A DNA stretch of 45,278 nucleotides from Lachnospiraceae bacterium (GTDB lineage: Bacteria > Bacillota > Clostridia > Lachnospirales > Lachnospiraceae): positions 1 through 45,278 of the forward strand of contig JAETRI010000021.1 of the NCBI GenBank assembly GCA_021770245.1. The letters are read 5' to 3'. The notes under the pieces are model-generated. The model was not told where the DNA came from. It did not search any database and worked only from the letters and a program-made list of their open reading frames with translations. The translations under genes were made by a program, and so were the position numbers. Shown here piece by piece: positions 17,669 through 25,553 of the stretch. Position 1 is the first letter of the stretch, and each line of letters begins with the position of its first letter.

Positions 17669-18118
17669 CTAAAAATCCAGAAGCTTCCCGCGCACGCTGC
17701 TTTCCTCCACACCGAAGGGAATTTCGGCCAGGATATCCAGGAGCTCTCCCTTCTGCTCGTCCGGAAGCCCTGTTATCCTGCCGTGATGTATCGTTAATGT
17801 GTAGCTGCGCTTCCCGTCCTCCTCCCTGATATAGTTTAACATCAGGCCGCAGTCCTGATACCCCCGCTCCTCCAGGACCGTGCGAACCCGAAGCAGGTAT
17901 TCTTCTTCCCTGTCAAAACGGGACTGCCCTCCTTCGGAAGCCCTGCCCTGCATGGGCCTTATGAAAAGAACCGCCGTAAGCAGCACCGTTATCAATGCGG
18001 CGCATCCCTTTCCGATTCTCTGCCCCGCTCCCTTCCGTCTTCTCTTATCGTTTGTGGGGCAGGCCCGTAAATCCGTTTTCGCTTCCGTCCGCCTTCTCTC
18101 TCTCATCGGAATCATCAC
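17669..18118 (-). CDS. small membrane-anchored or exported protein of unknown function
   Basis: 149 aa. A basic N-terminus (RERRRTEAK, NDKRRRKGAG) is followed by one hydrophobic segment (CAALITVLLTAVLFI), then an outside domain of about 90 residues that includes YLLRVRTVLEERGYQDCGLM and RSYTLTIHHGRI. It looks like a type II anchored protein. The C-terminal domain has the size of small stage-III-like or peptidase-associated proteins, but I cannot assign it. The start could also be 18106. It lies on the same strand as thiC but beyond thiC's terminator, so it has its own promoter. Confidence 0.65.
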   Translation of the reverse strand: MMIPMRERRRTEAKTDLRACPTNDKRRRKGAGQRIGKGCAALITVLLTAVLFIRPMQGRASEGGQSRFDREEEYLLRVRTVLEERGYQDCGLMLNYIREEDGKRSYTLTIHHGRITGLPDEQKGELLDILAEIPFGVEESSVRGKLLDF

Positions 18119-18213
18119 ACCTTTCCGCGGCCTGCAGGCCTTGGACCGCCTGCGGCATCAATTTGATATGTCCTATTGTGCCATAGGCACTGTACGATAA
18201 TACGGACTTTGCC

Positions 18214-18269
18214 AAAAAAAACTCCCTTCCGATAAGAATTTTCTTCAATTCTTATCGGAAGGGAGTTTT
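18214..18269 (-). terminator. terminator of the thiamine operon
   Basis: Near-perfect stem of 20+ bp (ACTCCCTTCCGATAAGAATT and its complement, loop TTCTTC at 18241-18246). On the minus strand it is followed by seven Ts, 28 nt after the thiC stop. A-rich and T-rich flanks would let it work both ways. Confidence 0.9.
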
Positions 18270-18296
18270 ATCTAATATTATATCCCCGGGCCGCGG

Positions 18297-19607
18297 CTAC
18301 AGAATATCGATATGCTCTCCCGCCAGCGCCTTGTTCATGCTGCGTACCGCGCAGAATTTTCCGCACATGCTGCAGGTATCGCTGTGGTCATCCTCCGGAA
18401 GGCGTTCGTCGCGGATGGCTTTTGCCGTCTCCGGATCCAGGGCGCAGGCAAACTGGGCGTCCCAGTCCAGGGCACGGCGCGCCTCGGCCATACGGTCATC
18501 CGCATCCCTCGCGCCCGGAATACCCTTGGCAATATCCGCCGCATGGGCCGCAATCTTCGATGCGATGATTCCCTGTTTCACATCCTCCACGTTGGGCAGG
18601 GCCAGATGTTCGGCCGGCGTCACATAACACAGGAAAGCGGCGCCGTTCATGGCGGCCACGGCACCTCCGATTGCAGCGGTGATATGGTCATATCCCGGCG
18701 CGATATCCGTCACCAGCGGCCCCAGCACATAGAAAGGCGCTCCCATACACAGGGTTTTCTGTACCTCCATATTGGCCGCCACCTGGTTTAGCGGCACATG
18801 GCCCGGGCCTTCCACCATTACCTGCACGTTATGGGCCCAGGCCCGTTTGGTCAGTTCGCCAAGGCGGACCAGCTCTTCGATCTGGCAGACATCCGTGGCA
18901 TCCGCCAGGCATCCGGGACGGCAGGCGTCCCCAAGGGATATCGTCACGTCATGTTCCTCGCAGATATCCAGGATCTCGTCGAAATACTCATAGAACGGGT
19001 TTTCCTCCCCCGTCATGCTCATCCAGGCAAACACCAGGCTTCCGCCCCTGCTTACGATGTTCATCTTCCTTTTATGCTGCCGGATCTGCTCGATGGTTTT
19101 TCGGGTGATCCCGCAGTGCAGCGTTACGAAATCCACCCCGTCCTGCGCATGCAGCCTGACCACATCCACAAAGTCCTTTGCGGAAAGCTCCGCCAGATCA
19201 CGCCGATAGTGGATCACGCTGTCATATACCGGAACCGTCCCGATCATGGCCGGGCATTCGGCGGTCAGCTTCCGGCGGAAGGGCCTCGTATCCCCGTGGC
19301 TGGACAAATCCATAATGGACTCCGCCCCCAGCCGTACTGCGCTCATCACCTTTTCCATCTCAACGTCATAGTCCTTACAGTCCCTGGAAACGCCCAGGTT
19401 CACGTTCACCTTTGTGCGGAGCATGCTCCCCACGCCTTCCGGATCCAGGCAGGTATGATGCCTGTTGGCGCAGATCGCCACCTTTCCCTCCGCCACCAGC
19501 TGCATCAGCCGGTCTACCGGCATCCGCTCCTTGCCTGCCACCTTCTCGATCTGAGGCGTTACAATCCCTTTTCTCGCCGCATCCATCTGTGTTGTATATT
19601 CTCTCAT
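18297..19607 (-). CDS. thiC: phosphomethylpyrimidine synthase ThiC
   Basis: 436 aa, the short Firmicutes form. Radical-SAM enzyme turning aminoimidazole ribotide into HMP-P, the pyrimidine half of thiamine. The core motifs are present: [57 protein letters not shown], and [20 protein letters not shown]. The C-terminal cluster motif reads CSMCGKFC. It is the last gene of the thi operon, about 207 nt after thiD. The start at 19607 follows GGGAGCAAA; the frame is open 12 codons further up. Confidence 0.95.
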   Translation of the reverse strand: MREYTTQMDAARKGIVTPQIEKVAGKERMPVDRLMQLVAEGKVAICANRHHTCLDPEGVGSMLRTKVNVNLGVSRDCKDYDVEMEKVMSAVRLGAESIMDLSSHGDTRPFRRKLTAECPAMIGTVPVYDSVIHYRRDLAELSAKDFVDVVRLHAQDGVDFVTLHCGITRKTIEQIRQHKRKMNIVSRGGSLVFAWMSMTGEENPFYEYFDEILDICEEHDVTISLGDACRPGCLADATDVCQIEELVRLGELTKRAWAHNVQVMVEGPGHVPLNQVAANMEVQKTLCMGAPFYVLGPLVTDIAPGYDHITAAIGGAVAAMNGAAFLCYVTPAEHLALPNVEDVKQGIIASKIAAHAADIAKGIPGARDADDRMAEARRALDWDAQFACALDPETAKAIRDERLPEDDHSDTCSMCGKFCAVRSMNKALAGEHIDIL

Positions 19608-19814
19608 TTTGCTCCCGTCTGCCCTCTCCATAAGGCGTTTCAATCATGTTAAAGAAACCGTCGACATGAATGACCCGGCAGCCGGACGGCGGCATGAGCC
19701 AAGCCCTGCCAAGCGAAAGCGTGTCCCCGACGGATCCCCCCGCTTGGCCGGGACCGGTTCATGCCGTCATCCGGCCGTCAGGCCGTTCATGCGTTTGTCC
19801 TGCCGGCCCGATGT

Positions 19815-20606
19815 TCAATCGGAAGTTTTCATCGCATACATATGGTTCATCGGTCCCGCTCCCCGGCCCAGATTTAATCCTGCCGCCAATGCGCCCGACA
19901 GATAGGTCTTCGCCCGTTCCACGGACTCTTTCAAAGAGTATCCCAACGCCAGGTTGCAGGCGATGGCGCTGGAAAGGGTGCAGCCCGTCCCGTGGGTATT
20001 GGGATTGTCTATCCGCCTTCCCCGAATCCAGGTCATTTCCCCTCCCCCGCAGAGCAGATCATCCGCATCGCTGACCCTGTGGCCGCCCTTGCATAACACG
20101 GCACAGCTGCAGAGCGCCGCAAGCTTATCGGCCGCCCGTTCCATATCGGCCGCATCGCGGATCGTAAGTCCCGTTAGAGCCTCCGTCTCCGGAATGTTCG
20201 GCGTGATAATCTGTGCCAGCGGAAATAATTCCTCCTGCAGGACTTTTACCGCATCAGCCTGCATCAGCCTGGAACCGCTGGTGGATACCATGACGGGATC
20301 CAAAACCACGTGTTTCGCTCCATATTCCCGCAGCTTCTTCGCCACTGATTTCATCGTCTCTTTAGACGAAAGCATCCCGATCTTGACCGCATCGGGAAAA
20401 ATATCGGTAAAAACGCAATCCAGCTGTTTTTCCAGAAACTCCGGAGACGCTTCCATAATTCCGTAAACGCCGGTCGTATTCTGGGCAGTCAGAGCGGTGA
20501 CCGCGCTCATGGCATAAACGCCATGGACGGTCATCGTCTTGATATCTGCCTGGATGCCGGCGCCTCCGCTGGAATCGCTTCCCGCGATAATCAATGCTGT
20601 TTTCAT
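19815..20606 (-). CDS. thiD: hydroxymethylpyrimidine/phosphomethylpyrimidine kinase ThiD
   Basis: 263 aa, family length. Ribokinase-fold kinase that phosphorylates HMP and HMP-P to HMP-PP. The N-terminus IAGSDSSGGAGIQADIKT is diagnostic. VLDPVMVSTSG, TPNIPETEALTG and the catalytic NTHGTGCTLSSAIA follow in order. It lies third-to-last in the operon order thiW-thiM-thiE-thiD-thiC. A GC-rich hairpin touches its ribosome-binding site, so translation may be tuned. Confidence 0.95.
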   Translation of the reverse strand: MKTALIIAGSDSSGGAGIQADIKTMTVHGVYAMSAVTALTAQNTTGVYGIMEASPEFLEKQLDCVFTDIFPDAVKIGMLSSKETMKSVAKKLREYGAKHVVLDPVMVSTSGSRLMQADAVKVLQEELFPLAQIITPNIPETEALTGLTIRDAADMERAADKLAALCSCAVLCKGGHRVSDADDLLCGGGEMTWIRGRRIDNPNTHGTGCTLSSAIACNLALGYSLKESVERAKTYLSGALAAGLNLGRGAGPMNHMYAMKTSD

Positions 20607-20613
20607 AGATGAC

Positions 20614-20640
20614 TCCCATCTGCGCGCTTTAGCGCGCGTA
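20614..20640 (-). repeat. hairpin plus Shine-Dalgarno leader cassette, copy 2
   Basis: Minus strand TACGCGCGC-TAAA-GCGCGCAGATGGGAG directly before the thiD start. It equals the cassette before the DUF1653 gene apart from the loop. Confidence 0.7.
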
Positions 20641-20795
20641 CAAAGCGGGGTGCGCGAAGGATTTTACTCGCTTCTTCCTCGCCTTTCCCTTTCGCTCCCT
20701 TCGGGCGCTGTCCCGGCGGGCCGCGAAAAGTAATTCTTTCCAACATGATTTTTCTATAGCGGCAGAAGGTGGTGCCCCCAATCTGCCGCTGTCCG

Positions 20796-21431
20796 TTATA
20801 ATGTTTTCAATTGTTCCAGAAACGCCTCCACAGCGGCTTTCTTGTCCGCCGCCGCGAACAGGCCGCTGATCACGGCCGCCCCGGCAATGCCACATCCTGC
20901 GAGTTCTCTCAGGTTGTCCGGCCGGATCCCGCCGATCGCCACCACCGGTATATCCACGCTTTGGCAGATGGCTTTCAGCTCCGATGCCGCCAGGAGCGAT
21001 ACGTCCCTTTTGGTACTGCTGCCGAAAACCGCCCCGCAGCCCAGGTAATCCGCCCCGGCTTCCCGAGCCCTGCGCGCCTCCGCCACGTTGTGTGCGCTTC
21101 CGCCTATGACGAATGCCTCGCCCAGCATATCGCGCGCCTTTTCGATGCCCATATCGGACAGGCCCACATGCACGCCGGCCGCCCCGGCCTGCTTTGCGAT
21201 ATCCGGCCGGTCGTTGATGATGAGCGGTACGCCGTAGCGGTCGCACAGCTTTCGCAGTTCGATGGCCTCCTCCAGGAAAAAAGCGTCCTCCGCCTCTTTT
21301 TCCCGCAGCTGGACCAGCGTGACTCCCGCCTCCAAAAGCTCTTCCACGGCCTGGGAGAGCCGTTCTCCCGGCTTCAGCCAGCTTCTGTCGGTCACCGCGT
21401 ATAGTTTCATGGTTTCCGTCTGAATTTTCAT
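20796..21431 (-). CDS. thiE: thiamine-phosphate synthase ThiE
   Basis: 211 aa. TIM-barrel enzyme joining HMP-PP and thiazole-phosphate to thiamine phosphate. LYAVTDRSWL, VQLREKEA, LIINDRPDIA, GVHVGLSDM, DYLGCGAVFGSSTKRD and PVVAIGGI are the family signatures in order. The start at 21431 has AAAGGCGTGG upstream; MKLYAVTD at 21410 is an alternative. It is co-directional with thiM (136 nt upstream) and thiD. Confidence 0.94.
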   Translation of the reverse strand: MKIQTETMKLYAVTDRSWLKPGERLSQAVEELLEAGVTLVQLREKEAEDAFFLEEAIELRKLCDRYGVPLIINDRPDIAKQAGAAGVHVGLSDMGIEKARDMLGEAFVIGGSAHNVAEARRAREAGADYLGCGAVFGSSTKRDVSLLAASELKAICQSVDIPVVAIGGIRPDNLRELAGCGIAGAAVISGLFAAADKKAAVEAFLEQLKTL

Positions 21432-21567
21432 CGCGATATCCACGCCTTTCCGCGCCCCGCGGTTTAAACGCATATACGGTATGTCTCCGCGGGCACAATT
21501 CACCATGGGTAAAGGCACAGCCGCAAAAGCGGGAAGCCGTGCCGGGTAATGAGGAGTGCGGCACATT

Positions 21568-22434
21568 TTACCATGGACGAAGGCACAGCTGCTCCGCCGC
21601 GTCAAACAGATATGCATGAAAGCTTCCGATTCCGCCGCCCGTCCTGTCCGCCCGAAGGCCCGCAAGGCGGGCGCTCTCCTTCCAAACGGCCGCCGCCGTA
21701 CAGGCGGCCTCATAGGGCATCATTCCCGATCCCGCGAAGAAGGCGCACAGCGCCGAAAGCATACAGCCGCTGCCCGTGATGCGGGCCATCCTTTTGTCCC
21801 CTCCCGTGCATACCTTAATCCGGCCGCCGTCGGATATGGCGTCATCCTCCCCGCTGAGGAAGGCCACGCATCCGTAAGCGAGAGCCAGCCTTCGGGCGAT
21901 TTCGCTGCGCTCCTCCACGTCCGGAGCCAGGGCGCTTTCCACCCCTCCGGAGGGTATCCCGGCCCGAAAAGGCCCGGCTTTTACCGCCGAAGGGCCGCCC
22001 GGGCCCTCTCCCGTCCCCGCGCCGGTACATACGCCGTCCCTGCGAAGACGCAGAAGGGTCTGCGCCTCCTCCGGATTACAGCGGATAATGGCAGGATGCA
22101 CCCGTTCCAGAAGCCAGCCCATCCTTTTCTTTCTGAAATCGCTGGCCCCCACACCCACCGGATCCAGGATCACCGGATGGTCCATCTCATTGGCCCGTTT
22201 TCCCGCAGCCGCGCAGGCCCTGAATTTTTCCTCATCGGGGACGCCCGTATTCAACAGGGTCGCCTGGCAGAGGGCGGTGATCTGCGCCGCCTCTGCCGCA
22301 TCCTGCGCCATAATGGCGCTTCCTCCTGCCGCCAGAAGGATGTTCGCCACATCCTGCATCGAAACGGGATTCGTCAGACAATGTACCTTTGCCGCACGCC
22401 TGCACGGCTCCTCCGGCCGCTTTCCTTTTTCCAT
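21568..22434 (-). CDS. thiM: hydroxyethylthiazole kinase ThiM
   Basis: 288 aa. Salvage kinase for thiazole alcohol. VHCLTNPVSMQDVANILLA, SAIMAQD, DHPVILDPVGVGASDFRK, RCNPEE and TGSGCMLSALCAFF mark the ribokinase-like fold with its catalytic Cys/Gly loop. The middle has an unusual Gly/Pro-rich insert (GAGTGEGPGGPSAV). The start at 22434 follows GGAGGATTAG. The open frame goes on upstream to 23148 without stops, but that part reads antisense and out of frame with thiW. Together with ThiW it indicates thiazole uptake instead of synthesis. Confidence 0.93.
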   Translation of the reverse strand: MEKGKRPEEPCRRAAKVHCLTNPVSMQDVANILLAAGGSAIMAQDAAEAAQITALCQATLLNTGVPDEEKFRACAAAGKRANEMDHPVILDPVGVGASDFRKKRMGWLLERVHPAIIRCNPEEAQTLLRLRRDGVCTGAGTGEGPGGPSAVKAGPFRAGIPSGGVESALAPDVEERSEIARRLALAYGCVAFLSGEDDAISDGGRIKVCTGGDKRMARITGSGCMLSALCAFFAGSGMMPYEAACTAAAVWKESARLAGLRADRTGGGIGSFHAYLFDAAEQLCLRPW

Positions 22435-22739
22435 CCTAATCCTCCATGCCGCGCCCTTTGCGGCGCCGCGACGTGAAATCGCGTATGCGATTTCACGTCT
22501 GCGATTCAACTTGGGCCGCCTGCGGCACAAATTGTGGTTGAAAAATAAGCCACCGGGCTTATTTTTCAACCTAATACTCCTGCATATGGCAGGCAAAGCC
22601 TGCGATCCTACCGCCAATAAAAGGTTTGATGATAGAAGGTTTGAATAGAAGGTTTGGAAGTTTACTTTCAAACCGATACCCCAACATAGGCAAACCAATC
22701 CTGCCATCAAGAAAGAGTCCGAAACGCGGTTTAAAACTT
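22435..22739. other. thiW-thiM spacer with two perfect hairpins
   Basis: There is no gene in these 305 nt. GACGTGAAATCGCG...CGCGATTTCACGTC (about 22471-22500) and GTTGAAAAATAAGCC...GGCTTATTTTTCAAC (about 22534-22570) are perfect stems. GAAGGTTTG occurs at about 22635 and again at about 22648. The second stem could attenuate between thiW and thiM. Confidence 0.55.
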
Positions 22740-23249
22740 TTACACCGCTCCCTGCATCTGCCGCAGGACTCCCGCTTTTTCCAGGATCCTGATCAGCGCA
22801 TAGGCCAGGCAGCTTCCCGCCACCGTGGAAATCAGGAAGGGGATCATATAAACGGTCACGCCCGCCGGTTCCAGGCCCATGAGAAGCTTTGCGACCGGAT
22901 AGGCTGCCAATCCCCCCAGGATCCCGGTTCCGAAGGCCTCTGCCAGACAGGTGAACCCGGGTTTTTTGGTCCATGCATAAACCAGGCCGCAGCAGAGCGC
23001 GCCCACCATGCTCCCCGGAAATGCCATCAGGCTTCCCAGCCCCAGCAGGTTCCGGATCAGGCTGGCGCAAAAGGCGATCGCCACGCCCCACCAGGGCCCC
23101 AGCGTCACCGCCGCCAGCACGTTGACCATGTGCTGCACCGGCGCGCATTTGCTCCCCGCGATGGGGACGCTCAGCATGCTGCCCACCACGGCAACGGCAG
23201 TCATGACTCCCGCCGTAGCCAGCTTCCTCGTCAGGTTTTCTGGTTTCAT
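22740..23249 (-). CDS. thiW: ThiW: predicted thiazole-precursor transporter S component
   Basis: 169 aa, about five membrane segments. ECF-type substrate-binding component. The family signature VPIAGSKCAPVQHMVNVLAA is followed by AFCASLIRNLLGLGSLMAFPGS. ThiW is known from its link to TPP riboswitches and ThiM and is predicted to import hydroxyethylthiazole. The energising module is not in the window. It is first gene of the operon, about 340 nt after the riboswitch. The start at 23249 is MKPENLTRK, with GGAG about 12 nt upstream. Confidence 0.9.
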   Translation of the reverse strand: MKPENLTRKLATAGVMTAVAVVGSMLSVPIAGSKCAPVQHMVNVLAAVTLGPWWGVAIAFCASLIRNLLGLGSLMAFPGSMVGALCCGLVYAWTKKPGFTCLAEAFGTGILGGLAAYPVAKLLMGLEPAGVTVYMIPFLISTVAGSCLAYALIRILEKAGVLRQMQGAV

Positions 23250-23509
23250 CGATACATCCGCTCCTTTCGTTTTGTGGAAAGTCAACGGCAGCCCGCCAAA
23301 ACGGGCAGAGGGGAAAGATCGAAAATTATAAATTTTCAATCCGGGATTTGTGCCAGACAGCACGGAAATGCTGCCTTATGCCCAAAATCCCCCGAATGGG
23401 AGGCCGCCTGTCGGCGGCAGAATGAGAGGAGAACGGATAGGACCTGCACTGCCGGGCCTGCGTAAAGGCGAAACGGAAACGATTCTTTGTTCCCGGTCCG
23501 GTTAAACGC

Positions 23510-23535
23510 AAAAGGGAGGCACGCAGGTGCCTCCC
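23510..23535 (-). terminator. intrinsic terminator of the TPP riboswitch
   Basis: GGGAGGCAC/GTGCCTCCC stem with 4-nt loop, followed on the minus strand by TTTTGCG. It is placed about 55 nt after the aptamer, as expected of an expression platform that stops transcription when TPP is bound. Confidence 0.75.
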
Positions 23536-23589
23536 CGGATAAAGGCCGCACGCCCCAGGCGCCGCCCTTTCTCTCCCATCTTTTGGCAT

Positions 23590-23683
23590 TCATTCCCTAC
23601 GTTGGCATTATCCAAATCAGGTTTCGGGTCGGGACGGGATCAGTCCCCTCTCAGCCGGCTTTCCGCCAGCTCCCCGGTTCCAA
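23590..23683 (-). promoter_or_regulatory. TPP (thi-box) riboswitch aptamer
   Basis: On the minus strand the conserved blocks follow in order: CCGGGGAGC, GCTGAGAGG, ACCTGAT, GGATAATGCC and CGTAGGGAA. Together they are diagnostic of the THI element. It precedes thiW and controls the operon down to thiC. Confidence 0.96.
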
Positions 23684-23701
23684 TTATTTTGTAACAGGTT
23701 T

Positions 23702-23730
23702 ATTATAACGCCGCAGGGAAGATTTTACAA
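23702..23730 (-). promoter_or_regulatory. promoter of the thi operon
   Basis: On the minus strand TTGTAA (23730-23725), a 17-nt spacer and TATAAT (23707-23702), about 20 nt before the aptamer. The prophage repeat begins only 12 nt upstream of the -35. Confidence 0.75.
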
Positions 23731-23741
23731 CAAAAATCTAC

Positions 23742-23756
23742 CCCTCTTTCAGATTT
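23742..23756. repeat. attL candidate: 15-bp direct repeat
   Basis: CCCTCTTTCAGATTT is repeated exactly at 32079-32093. The two copies bracket all phage genes, giving a unit of about 8.34 kb. ACATTGTAAAT also occurs near both copies (23760-23770 and 32125-32135). Confidence 0.65.
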
Positions 23757-23835
23757 TGAACATTGTAAATTTAAATTGCACAAGAAAAGAGCTGCCATAA
23801 AGGAAAAATCAAAGAGAGAATGGAGGAAAAGAGAA

Positions 23836-24093
23836 ATGGCAAGCAAAACAATTGTAGGGATTAAGACAATTAAGACCAAAACCGGGAACACAGGATATGA
23901 AATCTTCTATACGGAACCGTTTTCGCAGTATGAAGCGGACACGTCTGAAAGTATACATGGCCTGTCCTGCGGCCGGGAGTACAGCCGGAAGGATTTTTCT
24001 GTGAAGGTTGGGGACGTGGTCAATATGATCTATGAAAAAGGATTTCAGGATCGCGCCCAGCTGGTGGATATCCAGGTTGTCAAGAAAGGGTAA
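23836..24093 (+). CDS. small phage protein, candidate ssDNA-binding protein
   Basis: 85 aa. I start at the ATG at 23836 with GGAGGAAAAGAGAA upstream, not at the longer frame from 23776. The sequence is beta-strand-rich (IVGIKTIKTKTGNTGYEIFY, then DFSVKVGDVVNMIYEKGF). Its size and its position at the start of the phage module match gpV-type single-strand binding proteins of filamentous phages. No direct homology is visible to me, so the function is inferred from place and size. Confidence 0.55.
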   Translation: MASKTIVGIKTIKTKTGNTGYEIFYTEPFSQYEADTSESIHGLSCGREYSRKDFSVKVGDVVNMIYEKGFQDRAQLVDIQVVKKG

Positions 24094-24097
24094 CCCT

Positions 24098-24295
24098 ATG
24101 CGTGGATATGTGAGCGGCCTAAAAGAGGCTATATCCGTTTTGCGGATGGAGCGGGATATTTTGGAAATATCAGTTTCAAATGGGAAAGGAGATATTCACG
24201 CTTTTGAATTGGTGGATTCCATAGACATTGTATTGGATTTTGTTCATGATGTTGTTGTCGCTCAGCTCGCCGCTCAAAAGAAGGACAAGAATTGA
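24098..24295 (+). CDS. small phage protein of unknown function
   Basis: 65 aa. Starts at the ATG at 24098, after GAAAGGG and 4 nt past the previous stop. It contains ERDILEISVSNGKGD and a helical end, DIVLDFVHDVVVAQLAAQKK. The stop overlaps the next ATG by 1 nt (TGATG), so it is in one tight transcription unit. I cannot assign a role. Confidence 0.6.
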   Translation: MRGYVSGLKEAISVLRMERDILEISVSNGKGDIHAFELVDSIDIVLDFVHDVVVAQLAAQKKDKN

Positions 24296-24897
24296 TGCGT
24301 ATAAGTAAACTTTTGGCACCCCTGATTATGTGTCTGGCGGCTCCGCTGTCTATCCAGGCGTCGGAGCTTGATCCGGACGCAGTATGGGAGAATATAGCCA
24401 ATATACAAGGGAGTATAGAAAGCCTGCAGGAAGCAACTACGCAGTTATATGGCAGTTACGAGTTTGTGCAGTCGGAGTATGAAAGCCTGCAGGAAATAGT
24501 ATCTGGTATGGAATCGGAAAACCAGTCTATATCAGAGAAGCTTCAAGAAACAAATGAATTGATCAAATATCTGGTAACGATGCTGGAGGAAAACCGTGCC
24601 GCGGATGAACTGGCCTATGTGGATTATCTGCAACAGTTAAGTGATCTGTCTAGGGAATCCACGGAGTATATAAGTGTAGTGGTATCTGGGAATACGGTTG
24701 CATTGGAGGAAGTGATAAACGGCCAGGAAGCCATAAAGAAGGAGTTAGCGGAAGGGTTTTCGGATGTATCCGGGAACACGCTGCAAGTTTCGGGAGATGT
24801 TACGAATAGTAATACCCTGATAATAAGTATATCGATGGTAATAGTGATCGGCCTGGGCTTCATGATCGGGATGCACCTTATGCGGAGGTTCAGATAA
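24295..24897 (+). CDS. phage surface protein: signal peptide, coiled coil, C-terminal membrane anchor
   Basis: 200 aa. Residues 1-23 are a signal peptide (ISKLLAPLIMCLAAPLSIQA). Residues about 30-110 are a Glu/Gln/Ser-rich coiled coil (SIESLQEATTQLYGS, SISEKLQETNELI). Residues about 172-195 are one membrane segment (IISISMVIVIGLGFMIGMHL) ending in basic RRFR. The end resembles the coat-protein C-terminus. It could be a second minor virion protein or a membrane assembly factor. The first base of its ATG is the last base of the preceding stop. Confidence 0.65.
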   Translation: MRISKLLAPLIMCLAAPLSIQASELDPDAVWENIANIQGSIESLQEATTQLYGSYEFVQSEYESLQEIVSGMESENQSISEKLQETNELIKYLVTMLEENRAADELAYVDYLQQLSDLSRESTEYISVVVSGNTVALEEVINGQEAIKKELAEGFSDVSGNTLQVSGDVTNSNTLIISISMVIVIGLGFMIGMHLMRRFR

Positions 24898-25019
24898 TGG
24901 AAATGCAAGAGCTGTTAGAGGTATTTCTCAAGGGATTTCTCATGTCGGTCGGTGCCGGTATGTTGGTGGAGTTAATGTTATATGGTGTAAGCAAGGCGTT
25001 TCACCTTGTGAACATATGA
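24897..25019 (+). CDS. 40-aa hydrophobic phage protein (pVII/pIX-like size)
   Basis: 40 aa. It starts at the ATG overlapping the previous stop (TAATG) and ends in TGA at 25017-25019. It reads MEMQELLEVFLKGFLMSVGA then GMLVELMLYGVSKAFHLVNI. It is a single amphipathic to hydrophobic helix, lying just before the coat gene as the tiny pVII and pIX genes do in Ff phages. The assignment rests on position and size. Confidence 0.65.
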   Translation: MEMQELLEVFLKGFLMSVGAGMLVELMLYGVSKAFHLVNI

Positions 25020-25042
25020 TAAGAATGGAGGAGGTGAAAAGA

Positions 25043-25225
25043 ATGCCCTTAGCGTTAGGAGAAGTAACTGGTGGTCTTACCACAGCATTTTCGACAGCCG
25101 TTTCCGCAGTACAAACGGATGTAATGGGAATGATCAGCACGGCGTTGCCGGTGGCGCTTGCCATTGGCGGAGCGGTTCTGGGAATCCGGTTAGGCTGGAA
25201 GTTCTTCAGAAGTATGGCGAAGTAG
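25043..25225 (+). CDS. major coat protein (pVIII-like)
   Basis: 60 aa. The start at 25043 has a very strong GGAGGAGGTG 6 nt upstream, fitting the most abundant virion protein. The N-terminal half is an amphipathic helix (GGLTTAFSTAVSAVQTDVMG), the middle a membrane helix (ALPVALAIGGAVLGIRL), and the end is basic (GWKFFRSMAK). The last part reads much like the Ff coat (IVGATIGIKLFKKFTSKAS) in pattern. It has no cleaved signal peptide, as in Pf-type coat proteins. A terminator follows directly. Confidence 0.8.
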   Translation: MPLALGEVTGGLTTAFSTAVSAVQTDVMGMISTALPVALAIGGAVLGIRLGWKFFRSMAK

Positions 25226-25241
25226 TACGGCCAGGCGAAGA

Positions 25242-25277
25242 GGCTGGGAGGTTGTGAAGGCCTCCCGGCCTTTTTTT
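25242..25277 (+). terminator. terminator after the coat gene
   Basis: GGCTGGGAGG/CCTCCCGGCC stem (one wobble) with 9-nt loop and a run of seven Ts (25271-25277). Ff phages have a terminator at the same place, after gene VIII. Confidence 0.9.
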
Positions 25278-25303
25278 GAACATTGAAAATTGAATAGCCT
25301 GTC

Positions 25304-25332
25304 TTGCGTAGTTTTAGAATATCCCCTATAAT
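25304..25332 (+). promoter_or_regulatory. promoter for the pIII-like unit
   Basis: TTGCGT (25304-25309), a 17-nt spacer and TATAAT (25327-25332). The -10 lies inside a palindrome-like stretch (CCCCTATA...TATAAGGGGG, 25323-25347) that recurs elsewhere in the phage and may be an operator. Confidence 0.7.
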
Positions 25333-25354
25333 GTATATATAAGGGGGTGATGCT

Positions 25355-25504
25355 TTGACTTACGAGTTCATTCATTTTTTTGAACGAATAATGCCTTTTG
25401 TTAGTTTTTTAATTATGGGGTTAGTGATTTTAATTATTTTAGGTCTTTTGGTTTCTGTTCTTTTGTTAATTGTTAAATTTATCAAGCATTTATTAAAAAA
25501 GTAG
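25355..25504 (+). CDS. 49-aa phage membrane protein
   Basis: 49 aa. It starts at TTG with AAGGGGGTGATGC just upstream, and ends at TAG 25502-25504. The N-terminus is MTYEFIHFFERIMPF, followed by one long hydrophobic helix (LIILGLLVSVLLLIV) and basic KFIKHLLKK. Its size and topology suit a minor coat protein. Base use is very AT-rich, as in the following gene. Confidence 0.6.
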   Translation: MTYEFIHFFERIMPFVSFLIMGLVILIILGLLVSVLLLIVKFIKHLLKK

Positions 25505-25553
25505 TTTTGCAGGCAGGTTTGCAACCTGTCTGTTTTTTTTATTTGGGGGTAAT

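Noticed and set aside
22435-23148. ThiM read as a 526-aa protein
   Set aside because: The upstream part lies over thiW in another frame and through hairpins; the ThiM domain starts at 22434 after a good ribosome site.
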